This document shows positions 6,843-15,003 of a stretch of DNA of 27,902 bases, in pieces (the first letter of the stretch is position 1; each line of letters starts with the position of its first letter). The stretch is from Verrucomicrobiota bacterium. GTDB taxonomy: Bacteria > Verrucomicrobiota > Verrucomicrobiia > Opitutales > Opitutaceae. The notes beneath the pieces were generated by a model. It saw only the letters and a program-made list of their open reading frames with translations, did no database searches and was not told the origin of the DNA. A program made the position numbers and the translations under genes. The stretch spans positions 1 to 27,902 of the forward strand of contig JAEZAD010000341.1 in NCBI GenBank assembly GCA_023430565.1, in the 5' to 3' direction.

Positions 6843-7810
6843 GTGGATTTCGCAGACGCCGCCGCGGCATGAAAACGCTCCAGCGCGGGCCTCACCATTT
6901 CCCTGACCAATCCCGTGAAATCCAGTCCCTCGCAGCGAGCGCTCATCGGCAGCAGGCTCATTTCTTTCATGCCGGGGAGCGTGTTTATTTCCAGCAAATA
7001 AAACTCCTCGTTCGCTCCGATCATGAAATCCACCCGCGCGTAATCGCGACACCCACACGCCGCGAACGCCCGCGCCGCCGCCGCCCGAATTTCCGCCGTC
7101 AATTTTTCTCCCAGCGGCGCCGGCGCCAGATACTCCGTCCGCCCTTTCGTATATTTGCTCTCGTAGTCATACACGCCCGACTTCGGCCGGATCTCCACGA
7201 TTCCCATCGCGCGCCCGTTCAACACACCCACGGCCAGCTCCCGCCCAAACACCCGCTGTTCGACCAACCAGCTCCCCTCGCGAATCGCCGCGAGCCCCTC
7301 CTCCAACTCCGCCCGCGTCCCCACGATCTTCAATCCGACGCTGCTCCCCTGATCGTTCGGTTTCAGCACGACCTTCTCCCCAAACCGTTTCACCACCTCC
7401 TCCACCCCTGGCTGTCTCTCAACCTCGTAGCTACGAGCGTGAGCGAGTGGCTCCACCGAAAACATCATTCCGGGGATCACCCGAATCCCGACCTTCTCCG
7501 CCGCCGCTTTCGTCGCCGCCTTGTCCATCGTCACCGCACTGCTCTCCACACCGCACCCCGCATAAACCACCCCCGCCTTCTCCAGCAACCGCTGCATCCC
7601 CCCATCCTCGCCGAACGTCCCGTGCAGCGTCGAAAACACCACGTGGTTTTTCGGATCGATACCGTCCGGCACCGCGTCCGCATCGACGACCAACAACCGC
7701 GTCGAAAAATTCCGCGCCAGCGCCACCGCGCAAGCCAGCCCCGACCCCAGCGAAACCTCCCTCTCCGCCGAGGTCCCCCCCGCGAACACCGCCATCACCG
7801 GTTCACTCAT
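6839..7810 (-). CDS. ddl: D-alanine--D-alanine ligase
   Basis: 323 residues. An ATP-grasp enzyme joining two D-Ala for the UDP-MurNAc-pentapeptide. Motifs visible are AVFAGGTSAEREVSL (N-terminal domain), STLHGTFGEDGGMQRLLE, VVLKPNDQGSSVGL (ATP-grasp loop), RVDFMIGANEEFYLLEINTLPGM (metal ligands). Residues 121-129 (PLAHARSYE) are encoded by a repeat that recurs in murD and lie between the SVE strand and the KRFGEKVVLKP strand, outside catalytic motifs. The ATG at 7810 has a strong ribosome-binding site (GGAGGAAGGAG) that lies at the edge of the hexamer repeat tract in the upstream gap. Confidence 0.95.
   Translation of the reverse strand: MSEPVMAVFAGGTSAEREVSLGSGLACAVALARNFSTRLLVVDADAVPDGIDPKNHVVFSTLHGTFGEDGGMQRLLEKAGVVYAGCGVESSAVTMDKAATKAAAEKVGIRVIPGMMFSVEPLAHARSYEVERQPGVEEVVKRFGEKVVLKPNDQGSSVGLKIVGTRAELEEGLAAIREGSWLVEQRVFGRELAVGVLNGRAMGIVEIRPKSGVYDYESKYTKGRTEYLAPAPLGEKLTAEIRAAAARAFAACGCRDYARVDFMIGANEEFYLLEINTLPGMKEMSLLPMSARCEGLDFTGLVREMVRPALERFHAAAASAKST
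7427..7450. repeat. Short repeat embedded in frame in ddl
   Basis: On the plus strand it begins GTAGCTACGAGCG and ends GAGCGAGTGG (24 bp). A second copy inside murD at 14323-14346 matches at 19 of 24 positions. Both are read in the same frame on the minus strand, giving PLAHARSY here and PLAGARSY in MurD. Like the REP units near the RAYT gene it opens with GTAG, but the remainder is a different family. Confidence 0.75.
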
Positions 7811-7961
7811 AAATCTCCTTCCTCCTGCTCGTGCTCGTAATCGTGCTCGTGCTCCTCTTCTGACGCATCCCCGCCGGTCCATCGATCACGAGCACGATTA
7901 CGATCAAGAGCACGAATGCCCGCTCTGGGCTCTGGGCTCTCCGCTCTGGGCTTTTCCCACC
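7811..7961. repeat. ddl-murB gap: long inverted repeat of GAGCAC-type hexamers plus GCTCTGGG repeats
   Basis: This 151-bp gap interrupts an otherwise tight run of genes. TCGTAATCGTGCTCGTG (7835-7851) and CACGAGCACGATTACGA (7887-7903) are perfect 17-bp inverted arms around a 35-nt loop, and both are extended by further GAGCAC-like hexamers. Next to this, GCTCTGGG occurs three times (7922-7929, 7929-7936, 7943-7950). In the transcript the long hairpin would sit just upstream of the ddl ribosome-binding site. No T-run follows the hairpin in the gene direction, so it is not an intrinsic terminator. Confidence 0.8.
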
Positions 7962-8906
7962 TCACAGCACATCCCCCCACTCTTTCCCATACAACAACAC
8001 CTCCGGTTCCAACTCCACCCCCCGCTGCTCTTTCACCTTCGCCCGGACGCGTCTTACCAACTCCAATACATCCTCCCCCGTCGCCTTCCCGCGGTTCACG
8101 ATGAAATTCGCGTGCACCGGCGACACCTCCGCATCGCCCACCCGCGCCCCCTTCAGCCCGCATTCGTCGATCAGCCGCCCCGCCGAATTCCCCGTCGGAT
8201 TCTTGAAAATGCACCCCGCGCTCGGCTCCCGCGGCTGCGACTCCTGCCGCTTCCTTCGATAAACATCGATCTGCCGGTTCACCGCCTCCGCATCCGTCTG
8301 CGCCATCGGCCGCAGCAGCGCCCCCACCGCGATCGCGGCCTGCAATTCCACACAATTCCGGTAGCTCACTCGCATCGCGTCCCGCGCCCACGTCTTCAAT
8401 TCCCCCTCCAGCGTCATCGCCTGCACCTCCTCGACCACGTCGAACATCCATCCGCCCATCGCGCCCGCATTCATCCGTAGCGCCCCGCCCACGCTCCCGG
8501 GAATCCCTTCCAAAAACTCGAATCCCGTCAGCCCCGCCTTCGCCGCCAACCCGCACAAATTCTTCAACCGCAACCCCGCCCCCGCCCACACCCGCCCGCG
8601 CTCCCGCGGCGCGAAACTCGCCCACCCCGGATGCGCCAGCGATACCACCAACCCGTCCACGCCCTCATCCGGCACGATCACATTCGACCCCCGCCCGAGC
8701 GAAAACACCGCCACCCCCGCCGCCTTCGCCGCCTTCAACAGCGTCGCCAAATCCTCGATACCCGCCGGCTCCGCGTAAACCCGCGCCGCCCCGCCGACCC
8801 GCATCGTCGTCTTCGCCGCCAGCGGCTCCTCGCGCCGCAACTTCGCCTCCGCCGACAACCCCGGTCGCACCGCCCCCACAAATTCATCCCAATTCGTCAC
8901 GCTCAT
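7962..8906 (-). CDS. murB: UDP-N-acetylenolpyruvoylglucosamine reductase MurB
   Basis: 314 residues. An FAD enzyme that reduces UDP-GlcNAc-enolpyruvate to UDP-MurNAc with NADPH. Motifs are AAKTTMRVGGAARVYAEP, SLGRGSNVIVPDEGVDGLVV and GIPGSVGGALRMNAGAMGG (FAD binding), then CIFKNPTGNSAGRLIDECGLKG carrying the catalytic Ser, and ELEPEVLLYG carrying the C-terminal Glu. The length fits the shorter type II enzymes. The ATG at 8906 overlaps the murC TGA (ATGA). Upstream in-frame residues do not resemble MurB. Confidence 0.95.
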   Translation of the reverse strand: MSVTNWDEFVGAVRPGLSAEAKLRREEPLAAKTTMRVGGAARVYAEPAGIEDLATLLKAAKAAGVAVFSLGRGSNVIVPDEGVDGLVVSLAHPGWASFAPRERGRVWAGAGLRLKNLCGLAAKAGLTGFEFLEGIPGSVGGALRMNAGAMGGWMFDVVEEVQAMTLEGELKTWARDAMRVSYRNCVELQAAIAVGALLRPMAQTDAEAVNRQIDVYRRKRQESQPREPSAGCIFKNPTGNSAGRLIDECGLKGARVGDAEVSPVHANFIVNRGKATGEDVLELVRRVRAKVKEQRGVELEPEVLLYGKEWGDVL

Positions 8907-10243
8907 CGCTTCGCCTTCCAACTCTCGATCCACGCCCGCGCTTTGCGATCAATATCGCCCGCACCCACAAATGCGACGACGTCCCCCGCCCGCACGTCCC
9001 CATCCAACAACGCGTTCAACTCCCCATCGCTCCGCGCGTGCGACACATTCTCCGCCCGCATCGCCGCCCATAAATCTTCCGTCGTCCCCCCTTCGATCCG
9101 CCCCTCACCCGCCCCATAAACATCGAGCAACACCACGCGATCCGCCGCGCCCAACGCCGCCGCAAATTCCCCCAAGAACTGCTTCGTCCGCGAAAATCGA
9201 TGCGGCTGAAACACCACCACCAGCCGCTCACCTTTTCTCCTCAAGCTCCCCAACAACGCCCGAATCTCCGCCGGATGGTGCGCATAATCCTCGATCACCC
9301 GCACGCCCCCGCCCTCCGCCAACACCGTCTGCCTCCGCCGCACCCCGCAAAAATCTTCCAATAAACCTTCCTCCACCTTCACCCCCATCAGCTCCGCCGC
9401 CGCCAGCGCCGCCGTCGCATTGCTCGCATTGAACTCTCCCCGCGCCCGCACCACCGCGCGCCCCGCCGAAAACCGCCCGCCTAATCGCAACACCATCCGC
9501 CCTTCCAACTCCTCCACCACCTCCCCTGAAAAATCCCCCGTCCGCCCAAACGTCGCCGCACGCGCCAGCATTTCACCCCCCCACGCTTCGTTCACCAACA
9601 CCACCCCGCGCGTCCGCCCGAACAATTCCACAAACGTCCGCTCGATCTCCTCCGCCGTGCGATACCGGTCCGGATGATCCCAATCCAAATTCACCGCCAC
9701 CGTCATCTCCGGCGAAAACCGCTCGATCGTCCCATCGCTCTCGTCGATCTCCGCCACCACCCATTCGCTGCCCCCCGCGCTCGCCGGCGCGCTCCCATCC
9801 GCCAACAGCCCGCCCAACACGTATCCACTTTTAAACGTCGCCCGCCGCAGCGCCCACCCGAGCATCGCCGTTGTCGTCGTTTTTCCATGCGACCCGCACA
9901 CCGCGACCAATTTCCGCCCGCGAACCACCTCCGCCAGCATCTCGCCCCGCCGCACCAACAACATCCCGCGCTTCACCGCCGCGCGATACACCGGATGGTT
10001 CGCCGCGATCGCCGACGAATACACCACCGCCTCGCACCCTCCGGCCATCGCCCCGATCCGCACGCCCGCCTTCGCCAACAACTCCGCCATCTCCGGCGTC
10101 ATCGCATCATCTTCCCCGCTCACCTCGAATCCCAATCCCGCCAGAAAAATCGCCAGCGGCCCCAGCCCCATTCCGCCCACCCCCACGCAATGCACCCGCC
10201 GCATCTCGCGCCCCAAAATCGTCGGCAATCCTTCCCGCTTCAT
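8903..10243 (-). CDS. murC: UDP-N-acetylmuramate--L-alanine ligase MurC
   Basis: 446 residues. Adds L-Ala to UDP-MurNAc using ATP. The N-terminal UDP-binding Rossmann motif is HCVGVGGMGLGPLA (about 18-31), the P-loop is GSHGKTTTT (117-125), followed by EIDESDGT, VNLDWDHPDRY and EDYAHHPAEI of the central and C-terminal Mur-ligase domains. The normally conserved HNxxNA motif reads EFNASNATAA. The ATG at 10243 overlaps the murG TGA (ATGA), and its own stop overlaps murB, giving a coupled murG-murC-murB trio. Confidence 0.95.
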   Translation of the reverse strand: MKREGLPTILGREMRRVHCVGVGGMGLGPLAIFLAGLGFEVSGEDDAMTPEMAELLAKAGVRIGAMAGGCEAVVYSSAIAANHPVYRAAVKRGMLLVRRGEMLAEVVRGRKLVAVCGSHGKTTTTAMLGWALRRATFKSGYVLGGLLADGSAPASAGGSEWVVAEIDESDGTIERFSPEMTVAVNLDWDHPDRYRTAEEIERTFVELFGRTRGVVLVNEAWGGEMLARAATFGRTGDFSGEVVEELEGRMVLRLGGRFSAGRAVVRARGEFNASNATAALAAAELMGVKVEEGLLEDFCGVRRRQTVLAEGGGVRVIEDYAHHPAEIRALLGSLRRKGERLVVVFQPHRFSRTKQFLGEFAAALGAADRVVLLDVYGAGEGRIEGGTTEDLWAAMRAENVSHARSDGELNALLDGDVRAGDVVAFVGAGDIDRKARAWIESWKAKR

Positions 10244-11334
10244 CGTTTCCCTCCCGCGATCGCCTCCAACTCGTCCACGATCATCGCCCGCGGATCCTCG
10301 CTTCCCATCTTTCTCAGATTCTCCCGCATCTCGGCCAGCCGCCCGTCGTTCGTCAACAGCCCCAGCACCCTCTCCGTCAATTTCGCGATCTCCGCCTGCT
10401 CGAGCACCACGCCGCCACCCGACCGCGCCACCTCCGCCGCATTCGCCCGCTGATGATCGTCCGCCGCCGCCGGAAACGGCACCAGCACCGCCGGCGTTTC
10501 GCACCGCACCAGCTCCGCAATCGTCCCCGCGCCCGCCCGCGTCACCGCCAGGTCCGCCGCCGACAACAACTCCCCCACGCGATCGCAAAACATCAAAAAA
10601 TACGCCCGCACCGGCTCGCCCGTTTTCGTCGTCAGCTCCACGACCCCGTCGCGCCCTTTGTCCATGCCCGTTACGCAGCACACCTGCACGCCTTCCGCCG
10701 CCAACTCCTTCAACGCCCGCTGCGCCCACTCGTTCAACACCGTCGCGCCCTGGCTCCCGCCGAGCACCACCACGAGTTTGCCTTTCGCCTCGATCCCGAG
10801 CGCCTGCCGCGCCTCCGCCTGCGGCACGCGCACGATCTCCTTACGCACCGGCATCCCCGCCGCGCGCACCACGTCCGCCGACACCCCCGCCATCGCTACG
10901 CCTCGCGGCAAAAACACCCGCCGGGCCCACCGCCCCAGCACCCGCACCGCCCGCCCCGGCACGCGATTCGACTCGTGCAACGCCACCGGCACGCCGCTCA
11001 TCCGCGCCGCCACCACCACGCCCGCCGACGTAAACCCGCCAAATCCCACCACGCAATCCGGCCGAAACTCCCGCACGATCCGCCGGCACGCCATCACCCC
11101 TCGCGCCTGCGACACCGCAAACTTCGCCAGCGCCACCGGCTTCACCGCCAACCCCGTGCCCGGCACGCGCATGAATTCGAATTGCGGATACTTCTCCACC
11201 AGCCGCGCATCCACCCGCTTCTCGCTGATCAACAGCCGCACCGCATGCCCGCGCGCGCTCAATTCCTCCGCCACCGCAATTCCCGGCGCCAAATGCCCGC
11301 CGGTCCCTCCGCAAGAAATCAGAAAGCGGCTCAT
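10240..11334 (-). CDS. murG: Lipid II synthase MurG (GlcNAc transferase)
   Basis: 364 residues. A peripheral membrane GT28 enzyme that transfers GlcNAc from UDP-GlcNAc to lipid I. Visible motifs are the glycine loop CGGTGGHLAPG (near residue 9), VGFGGFTSAGV, GGSQGATVLNE (C-terminal glycine loop), TRAGAGTIAEL and PFPAAADDHQRANA (nucleotide and donor binding). The usual HEQN motif reads HESNRVPG. I use the ATG at 11334; a GTG lies one codon upstream. The 124-bp gap before it is filled by inverted hexamer repeats. Confidence 0.95.
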   Translation of the reverse strand: MSRFLISCGGTGGHLAPGIAVAEELSARGHAVRLLISEKRVDARLVEKYPQFEFMRVPGTGLAVKPVALAKFAVSQARGVMACRRIVREFRPDCVVGFGGFTSAGVVVAARMSGVPVALHESNRVPGRAVRVLGRWARRVFLPRGVAMAGVSADVVRAAGMPVRKEIVRVPQAEARQALGIEAKGKLVVVLGGSQGATVLNEWAQRALKELAAEGVQVCCVTGMDKGRDGVVELTTKTGEPVRAYFLMFCDRVGELLSAADLAVTRAGAGTIAELVRCETPAVLVPFPAAADDHQRANAAEVARSGGGVVLEQAEIAKLTERVLGLLTNDGRLAEMRENLRKMGSEDPRAMIVDELEAIAGGKR

Positions 11335-11342
11335 CACAAAAT

Positions 11343-11433
11343 CGTTCTCGTTCTCGTAATCTTTCTCGTTCTCTCGGCCCGGAGCGTTCGTTTCCGAGAA
11401 CGATGACGAAAAAGAGAACGAGAACGAGAAAGA
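11343..11433. repeat. murG-ftsW gap: inverted repeat of GAGAAC-type hexamers
   Basis: The left tract (11343-11376) is made of TTCTCG-like hexamers and the right tract (11394-11433) of GAGAACGA-like units. TCTTTCTCGTTCTC (11360-11373) and GAGAACGAGAAAGA (11420-11433) are perfect 14-bp arms with a 46-nt loop, and shorter complementary blocks extend inward. It has the same architecture as the ddl-murB gap but a different hexamer. It occupies most of the 124-bp gap upstream of murG. No T-run follows. Confidence 0.75.
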
Positions 11434-11458
11434 CCACCAATCGTCCGAACACCCCCGC

Positions 11459-12610
11459 TCACGCCAACACCTCCTCCATCGTCCTCCGCTTCCGCCCCAG
11501 CGTCGCCCGCCCCCACGTCCGCTGCGTGTTGAGAATAATGCCCAGCAAAAATCCCATCAGCAGCAGATTCGACAACCCCGCGCTGATGAAGGGTAGCGAC
11601 ATCCCTTTCGTCGGCAGCACGCCCGTCACCACCCCCAGATTCACGATCGCCTGCAGGCAGATCAGCAGCAGGCAACCCGTCACCAGCAGATACTGAAACA
11701 GGTTCGGCGCGCGGCGCAGGTGCACCAGCCCCGCCACGAAAATGATGAAAAACAACACCACCACGCCGAGCGTGAAGGGCAGCCCCAGTTCCTCGCCCAC
11801 CACCGAGAAAATGAAGTCCGTGTGCGCCTCCGGCAGATAATTCAACTGCTGCCGCCCCTGCCCCAGCCCCGCCCCTTCCACCCCGCCCGCCGCAAACGCC
11901 GCCAGCCCCTGCCGCAGGTGATACGACTTCTCCTCGCTCAAAAACTCCGTCATCCGCCGCAGCCGGTTCGGATTGTTCATCACCGCCAACGCAAACAACC
12001 CCGCCGCCCCCGCCACCGTCGGCACCACATACCGCCACTTCGCCCCCGCGAGAAACAACAGCACCAGCCCCACCGTCAGCGTCAGCGCCGCCGTCCCGAA
12101 ATCCGGCTCCAGAAAAATCAAACCCGCCACCGCGCCGATGATCGCCAGCGGATACACGAACCCGCGCTTGAACTCGCCGATTCGCGTCTGGTTCAACGCC
12201 AGATAATGCGCCAGGCAGAACACCAGCCCGAGCTTCGCAAATTCCGACACCTGCAGCCGCGCCGAACCGATGCCCAGCCACCGCCGGCTGCCTTTCACCG
12301 AAATTCCAATCTGCGGAATCAGCACCAGCATCAACGCCACCAGCACCAGCGCCCCGATCCACCACGCGTGCTCGCGCAAATAATCGAGATCGATCCGGCT
12401 CACCACAAAACACACGAACGCCGCCGCCGCGACGCCAATGAGCTGCTTGTTCAAATAGAAGTAAGGCCCCTGCTTGAACGACGCGCTCGCGCTGAACAGG
12501 ATCGTCAATCCGAGAAACGTCAGCCCCAGCGCACACACGATGATCACCGTCGCCGGATTGATCGAAAACCAACCCCGCGCCGGATCGGATTTTGCCGCCC
12601 GCCGTCCCAT
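11459..12610 (-). CDS. ftsW: Septal peptidoglycan glycosyltransferase FtsW (SEDS family)
   Basis: 383 residues, about ten hydrophobic segments. SEDS proteins polymerise lipid II together with a cognate class B PBP, here FtsI. Diagnostic sequences are FSASASFKQGPYFYLNKQLIG, ISVKGSRRWLGIG, LQVSEFAKLGLVFCLAHYLA, FLEPDFGTAAL, YLPEAHTDFIFSVVGEELG (with the catalytic-loop Asp) and LPTKGMSLPFISAGLSNLL. The SEDS signature residues are all present. The ATG at 12610 has GGGGAG about 9 nt upstream. A 125-bp gap with a DnaA-box-like site precedes it. Confidence 0.95.
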   Translation of the reverse strand: MGRRAAKSDPARGWFSINPATVIIVCALGLTFLGLTILFSASASFKQGPYFYLNKQLIGVAAAAFVCFVVSRIDLDYLREHAWWIGALVLVALMLVLIPQIGISVKGSRRWLGIGSARLQVSEFAKLGLVFCLAHYLALNQTRIGEFKRGFVYPLAIIGAVAGLIFLEPDFGTAALTLTVGLVLLFLAGAKWRYVVPTVAGAAGLFALAVMNNPNRLRRMTEFLSEEKSYHLRQGLAAFAAGGVEGAGLGQGRQQLNYLPEAHTDFIFSVVGEELGLPFTLGVVVLFFIIFVAGLVHLRRAPNLFQYLLVTGCLLLICLQAIVNLGVVTGVLPTKGMSLPFISAGLSNLLLMGFLLGIILNTQRTWGRATLGRKRRTMEEVLA

Positions 12611-12686
12611 CTATTTCTTCTCCCCCGTCACGCCGCGCGCATCCGACCGGTCCCCCGTGGCCGGGGCGAAAGCGGAAGCATCTCCG

Positions 12687-12695
12687 TTATCCACA
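12687..12695. promoter_or_regulatory. Consensus DnaA-box-like 9-mer upstream of ftsW
   Basis: TTATCCACA matches the DnaA box consensus TTATNCACA exactly and lies 77 bp before the ftsW start in the LysM-ftsW gap (12611-12735). The rest of the gap shows no other clear signal. A single 9-mer can occur by chance, and binding is not shown. Confidence 0.4.
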
Positions 12696-12735
12696 GCTTT
12701 GATACGTCTGGAACGTTTCCGATCCCGCTCTCACG

Positions 12736-13620
12736 TCACCGTTCGTCCACCTGAATCACGGGCGGCTCGTTCGCCGCCGGCGCTTCGCCTTCCGGCGGTA
12801 TGATCAATGTCGGCACTTCCCCCTCCGACGGCGCCGGAGCAGGTTCCGTCGTCGGCGTCGCGATCGTCGGCTGCGCGGGCGTCGAGCTCGCCTGCGCGCG
12901 GCTCGCCGGCGCCTGCCAGCCCGGAATCGTCAACTCCATCCCCGGCCGGATCTTTCCCGGATCCGCAATATTGTTCGCCGTCGCGATCTCGCCGACTTTC
13001 ACCTGATACTTCCGCGCGATCGCGCCCAGCGTCTCGCCCGCGCGCACCACGTGTTTCACCGACTGCCCCCGGCTCCGCGTCGCCGCCGGTGGATTCGCCG
13101 GCGCCGTCGTCGCCACCGGATCATTCATACTCATGCTCGTGCTCGGCACCGCCGGCGTCGGAATAATCAATTTCTGCCCGATCCGCACCGGCGCATCGCG
13201 GCTGATGTTGTTCGCCGCCGCCAGTTCCGCGATCGACAGCTTGTTCCTGCGCGCAATCACCCAGAGGCTGTCGCCCGGCACCACCGTGTAAGTCGTCGCC
13301 GGCGTCACATCCGTCACGGGCGATGTTTCCAACGCGCGCGCGACCGGCGTCCCCGGCCGCGTCGGCGCGAACCGCACGCCCACATTCGCTCCCGGATCCA
13401 TCGACGCCGGCGCGGTCTCCGCCGGCGCGATGCTCAACCCCGGCTCCGCGTCTGCACCCGCGATCGTCGTCGGCACTTCGTCCGCCGCCGGCTCGACCGC
13501 CGCGGCGTCCGGCGCGGACGACGGTTTGTTCGCCGAGCTGCAACCGGGATTCATCAGAATCATGATCAGGGCCAGAGCGTGGATCCCCACGACGACGCCG
13601 AAGATGCGGAGGATTTTCAT
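12736..13620 (-). CDS. Secreted or lipid-anchored protein with two LysM domains
   Basis: 294 residues. An N-terminal hydrophobic segment (about 5-25) ends at NPGCSS, with Cys27 a possible but atypical lipidation site. LysM 1 spans about 110-154 (YTVVPGDSLWVIARRNKLSIAE) and LysM 2 about 189-233 (HVVRAGETLGAIARKYQVKVGE). The linkers and tail are rich in Ala, Pro and Thr. LysM domains bind the GlcNAc-containing glycan of peptidoglycan. There is no catalytic domain, so a NlpD-like scaffold or amidase-activator role is conceivable but unproven. It lies between murD and ftsW, where most dcw clusters have no gene, 33 bp after murD, so co-expression with division genes is likely. The SMSMND linker codons include a hexamer-like tract (13121-13144). 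Confidence 0.85.
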   Translation of the reverse strand: MKILRIFGVVVGIHALALIMILMNPGCSSANKPSSAPDAAAVEPAADEVPTTIAGADAEPGLSIAPAETAPASMDPGANVGVRFAPTRPGTPVARALETSPVTDVTPATTYTVVPGDSLWVIARRNKLSIAELAAANNISRDAPVRIGQKLIIPTPAVPSTSMSMNDPVATTAPANPPAATRSRGQSVKHVVRAGETLGAIARKYQVKVGEIATANNIADPGKIRPGMELTIPGWQAPASRAQASSTPAQPTIATPTTEPAPAPSEGEVPTLIIPPEGEAPAANEPPVIQVDER

Positions 13621-13653
13621 AGGTGGAGTGTTTGGAGGTTGAGACTGCGAATG

Positions 13654-14988
13654 CTACTTAATTTTGGTCGTTGCGGTGAGATCGCCGACGAGCCGTTCGA
13701 ACTGCTCCCCGCGATCCGCATACCCGCGAAACATGTCGAAGCTCGCGAAGCCCGGACTGAGCAACACGTTGTCGCCCGCCTCGGCCACCTCCGCCGCCCG
13801 CTGCACCGCTTCGGCCAGCGTCGCACAACTCGTGTGCGCCACCCGAAACGCCGCGCAATGAAACGCCAGCTCCGCGCTCGTCTCGCCGATCAGCAACGCA
13901 TGCTTCACGCGCGCCGCGATGCGATGCACAAACCCCGCCAGGTCGCCCCCCTTCGCCTTGCCGCCCGCAATCAACACGACCGGCGACTCGAACCGCGCCA
14001 GCGCCGCCTCCACCGCGTGGAAGTTCGTCGCCTTCGAGTCGTTCCAAAACGTCACCCCGTCGCGCACTCCCGCGCGAGCGAGCCGGTGAGGCCCCAGGCG
14101 AAAACTCCGCGCCGCCTCGAACAACCGGTCCTCCGGCAGCCCCGCCGATCGCCACCATGCCGCCGCCAGCAAAAAATTTTCTCGCTGCGGATACTCCGCC
14201 AACACCGTCCCCGCCAGCCGCGCCTCCGCCGGCTGCCCCGCGGTCTCCACCGCCGCCCCCGGCGGCAACACCCGCCCCAGCTTCTCCGCCCACCGCCGCA
14301 CCGAACTCCCCACAAAAACCCCGTAGCTGCGAGCGCCGGCGAGCGGCGGCCCGCCCCCCTGCTCCTGCACCCCCTTCGTCCGCACCACCAGATTCCACTT
14401 CGCCGCAAAATAACTCTCCAGCCCCGGATGCCGCTCGAGATGATCCTCCGCGAAATTCGTCCACAACATCGCGTCCGGCCGGAATCGCGTGAGCGTCTCC
14501 GCCTGAAACGAGCTCACCTCGCACACCGCAATCGTCTCCTTCGTCCCGCCCTCCAGCTCCGCCACGAGCCGTGCAAACGCATGCCCGATGTTCCCCGTCG
14601 CATGCGCGTCGCGACCCGATTCCCGCAGCGCCTTCGTCAGGAACTCCGTCAACGTCGTCTTCCCATTCGTCCCCGTCACCGCGATGATCGACCCTCGCCA
14701 GAACGCCGCGGCAAAATCCAGCTCGCCCAGACACTCGCAACCCGCCTCGCGCGCGATCGTCAGCCACGGATGCTCCGGCGCAAACCCCGGCGAAAACACC
14801 ACGAGGCGGTGCGCCTTCGCCGCCCGCGTCGAAAACTCCGTCGCCTTCGCGTCGTAAATCGCGCTCTCCGCTCCGACCGACGCCACCAGCGCCGTCACGC
14901 CTACGCCGCTCACGCCCGCTCCGAAAATCGCCACCGGTCGCGCCAGCAGCGGTCGCATCGTCTCGGGAATTGTGAGTGGCATCTTCAT
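13654..14988 (-). CDS. murD: UDP-N-acetylmuramoyl-L-alanine--D-glutamate ligase MurD
   Basis: 444 residues. Adds D-Glu to UDP-MurNAc-L-Ala using ATP. The N-terminal motif VAIFGAGVSGVGV binds UDP, GTNGKTT (106-112) is the P-loop, EVSSFQ (157-162) and TNFAEDHLERH are central-domain motifs, and FWNDSKATNFHAVEAAL and LIAGGKAKGGDL are typical MurD signatures. Residues about 206-223 (VQEQGGG followed by PLAGARSYG) look like an insertion relative to the family, and the PLAGARSY part is encoded by the repeat shared with ddl. I prefer the ATG at 14988; a GTG at 14994 and ATG at 14982 are possible. The gap to mraY is 15 bp. Confidence 0.95.
   Translation of the reverse strand: MKMPLTIPETMRPLLARPVAIFGAGVSGVGVTALVASVGAESAIYDAKATEFSTRAAKAHRLVVFSPGFAPEHPWLTIAREAGCECLGELDFAAAFWRGSIIAVTGTNGKTTLTEFLTKALRESGRDAHATGNIGHAFARLVAELEGGTKETIAVCEVSSFQAETLTRFRPDAMLWTNFAEDHLERHPGLESYFAAKWNLVVRTKGVQEQGGGPPLAGARSYGVFVGSSVRRWAEKLGRVLPPGAAVETAGQPAEARLAGTVLAEYPQRENFLLAAAWWRSAGLPEDRLFEAARSFRLGPHRLARAGVRDGVTFWNDSKATNFHAVEAALARFESPVVLIAGGKAKGGDLAGFVHRIAARVKHALLIGETSAELAFHCAAFRVAHTSCATLAEAVQRAAEVAEAGDNVLLSPGFASFDMFRGYADRGEQFERLVGDLTATTKIK
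14323..14346. repeat. Short repeat embedded in frame in murD
   Basis: Second copy of the 24-bp element found in ddl. On the plus strand it starts GTAGCTGCGAGCG and contains GCGAGCG twice, 3 bp apart. It encodes PLAGARSY on the minus strand in the same frame as the ddl copy. Confidence 0.75.
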
Positions 14989-15003
14989 TCGCACGTCCTC
15001 GCC

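Noticed and set aside
7835..7903. CRISPR-like array or intrinsic terminator in the ddl-murB gap
   Set aside because: The units are imperfect hexamers without regular spacers, and no T-run follows the hairpin in the direction of transcription.
13530..13550. Canonical lipobox in the LysM protein
   Set aside because: The Cys is preceded by Asn-Pro-Gly. This lacks the usual small or aliphatic residues at -3 and -2, so lipid anchoring is only a possibility and the hydrophobic segment may be an uncleaved anchor.
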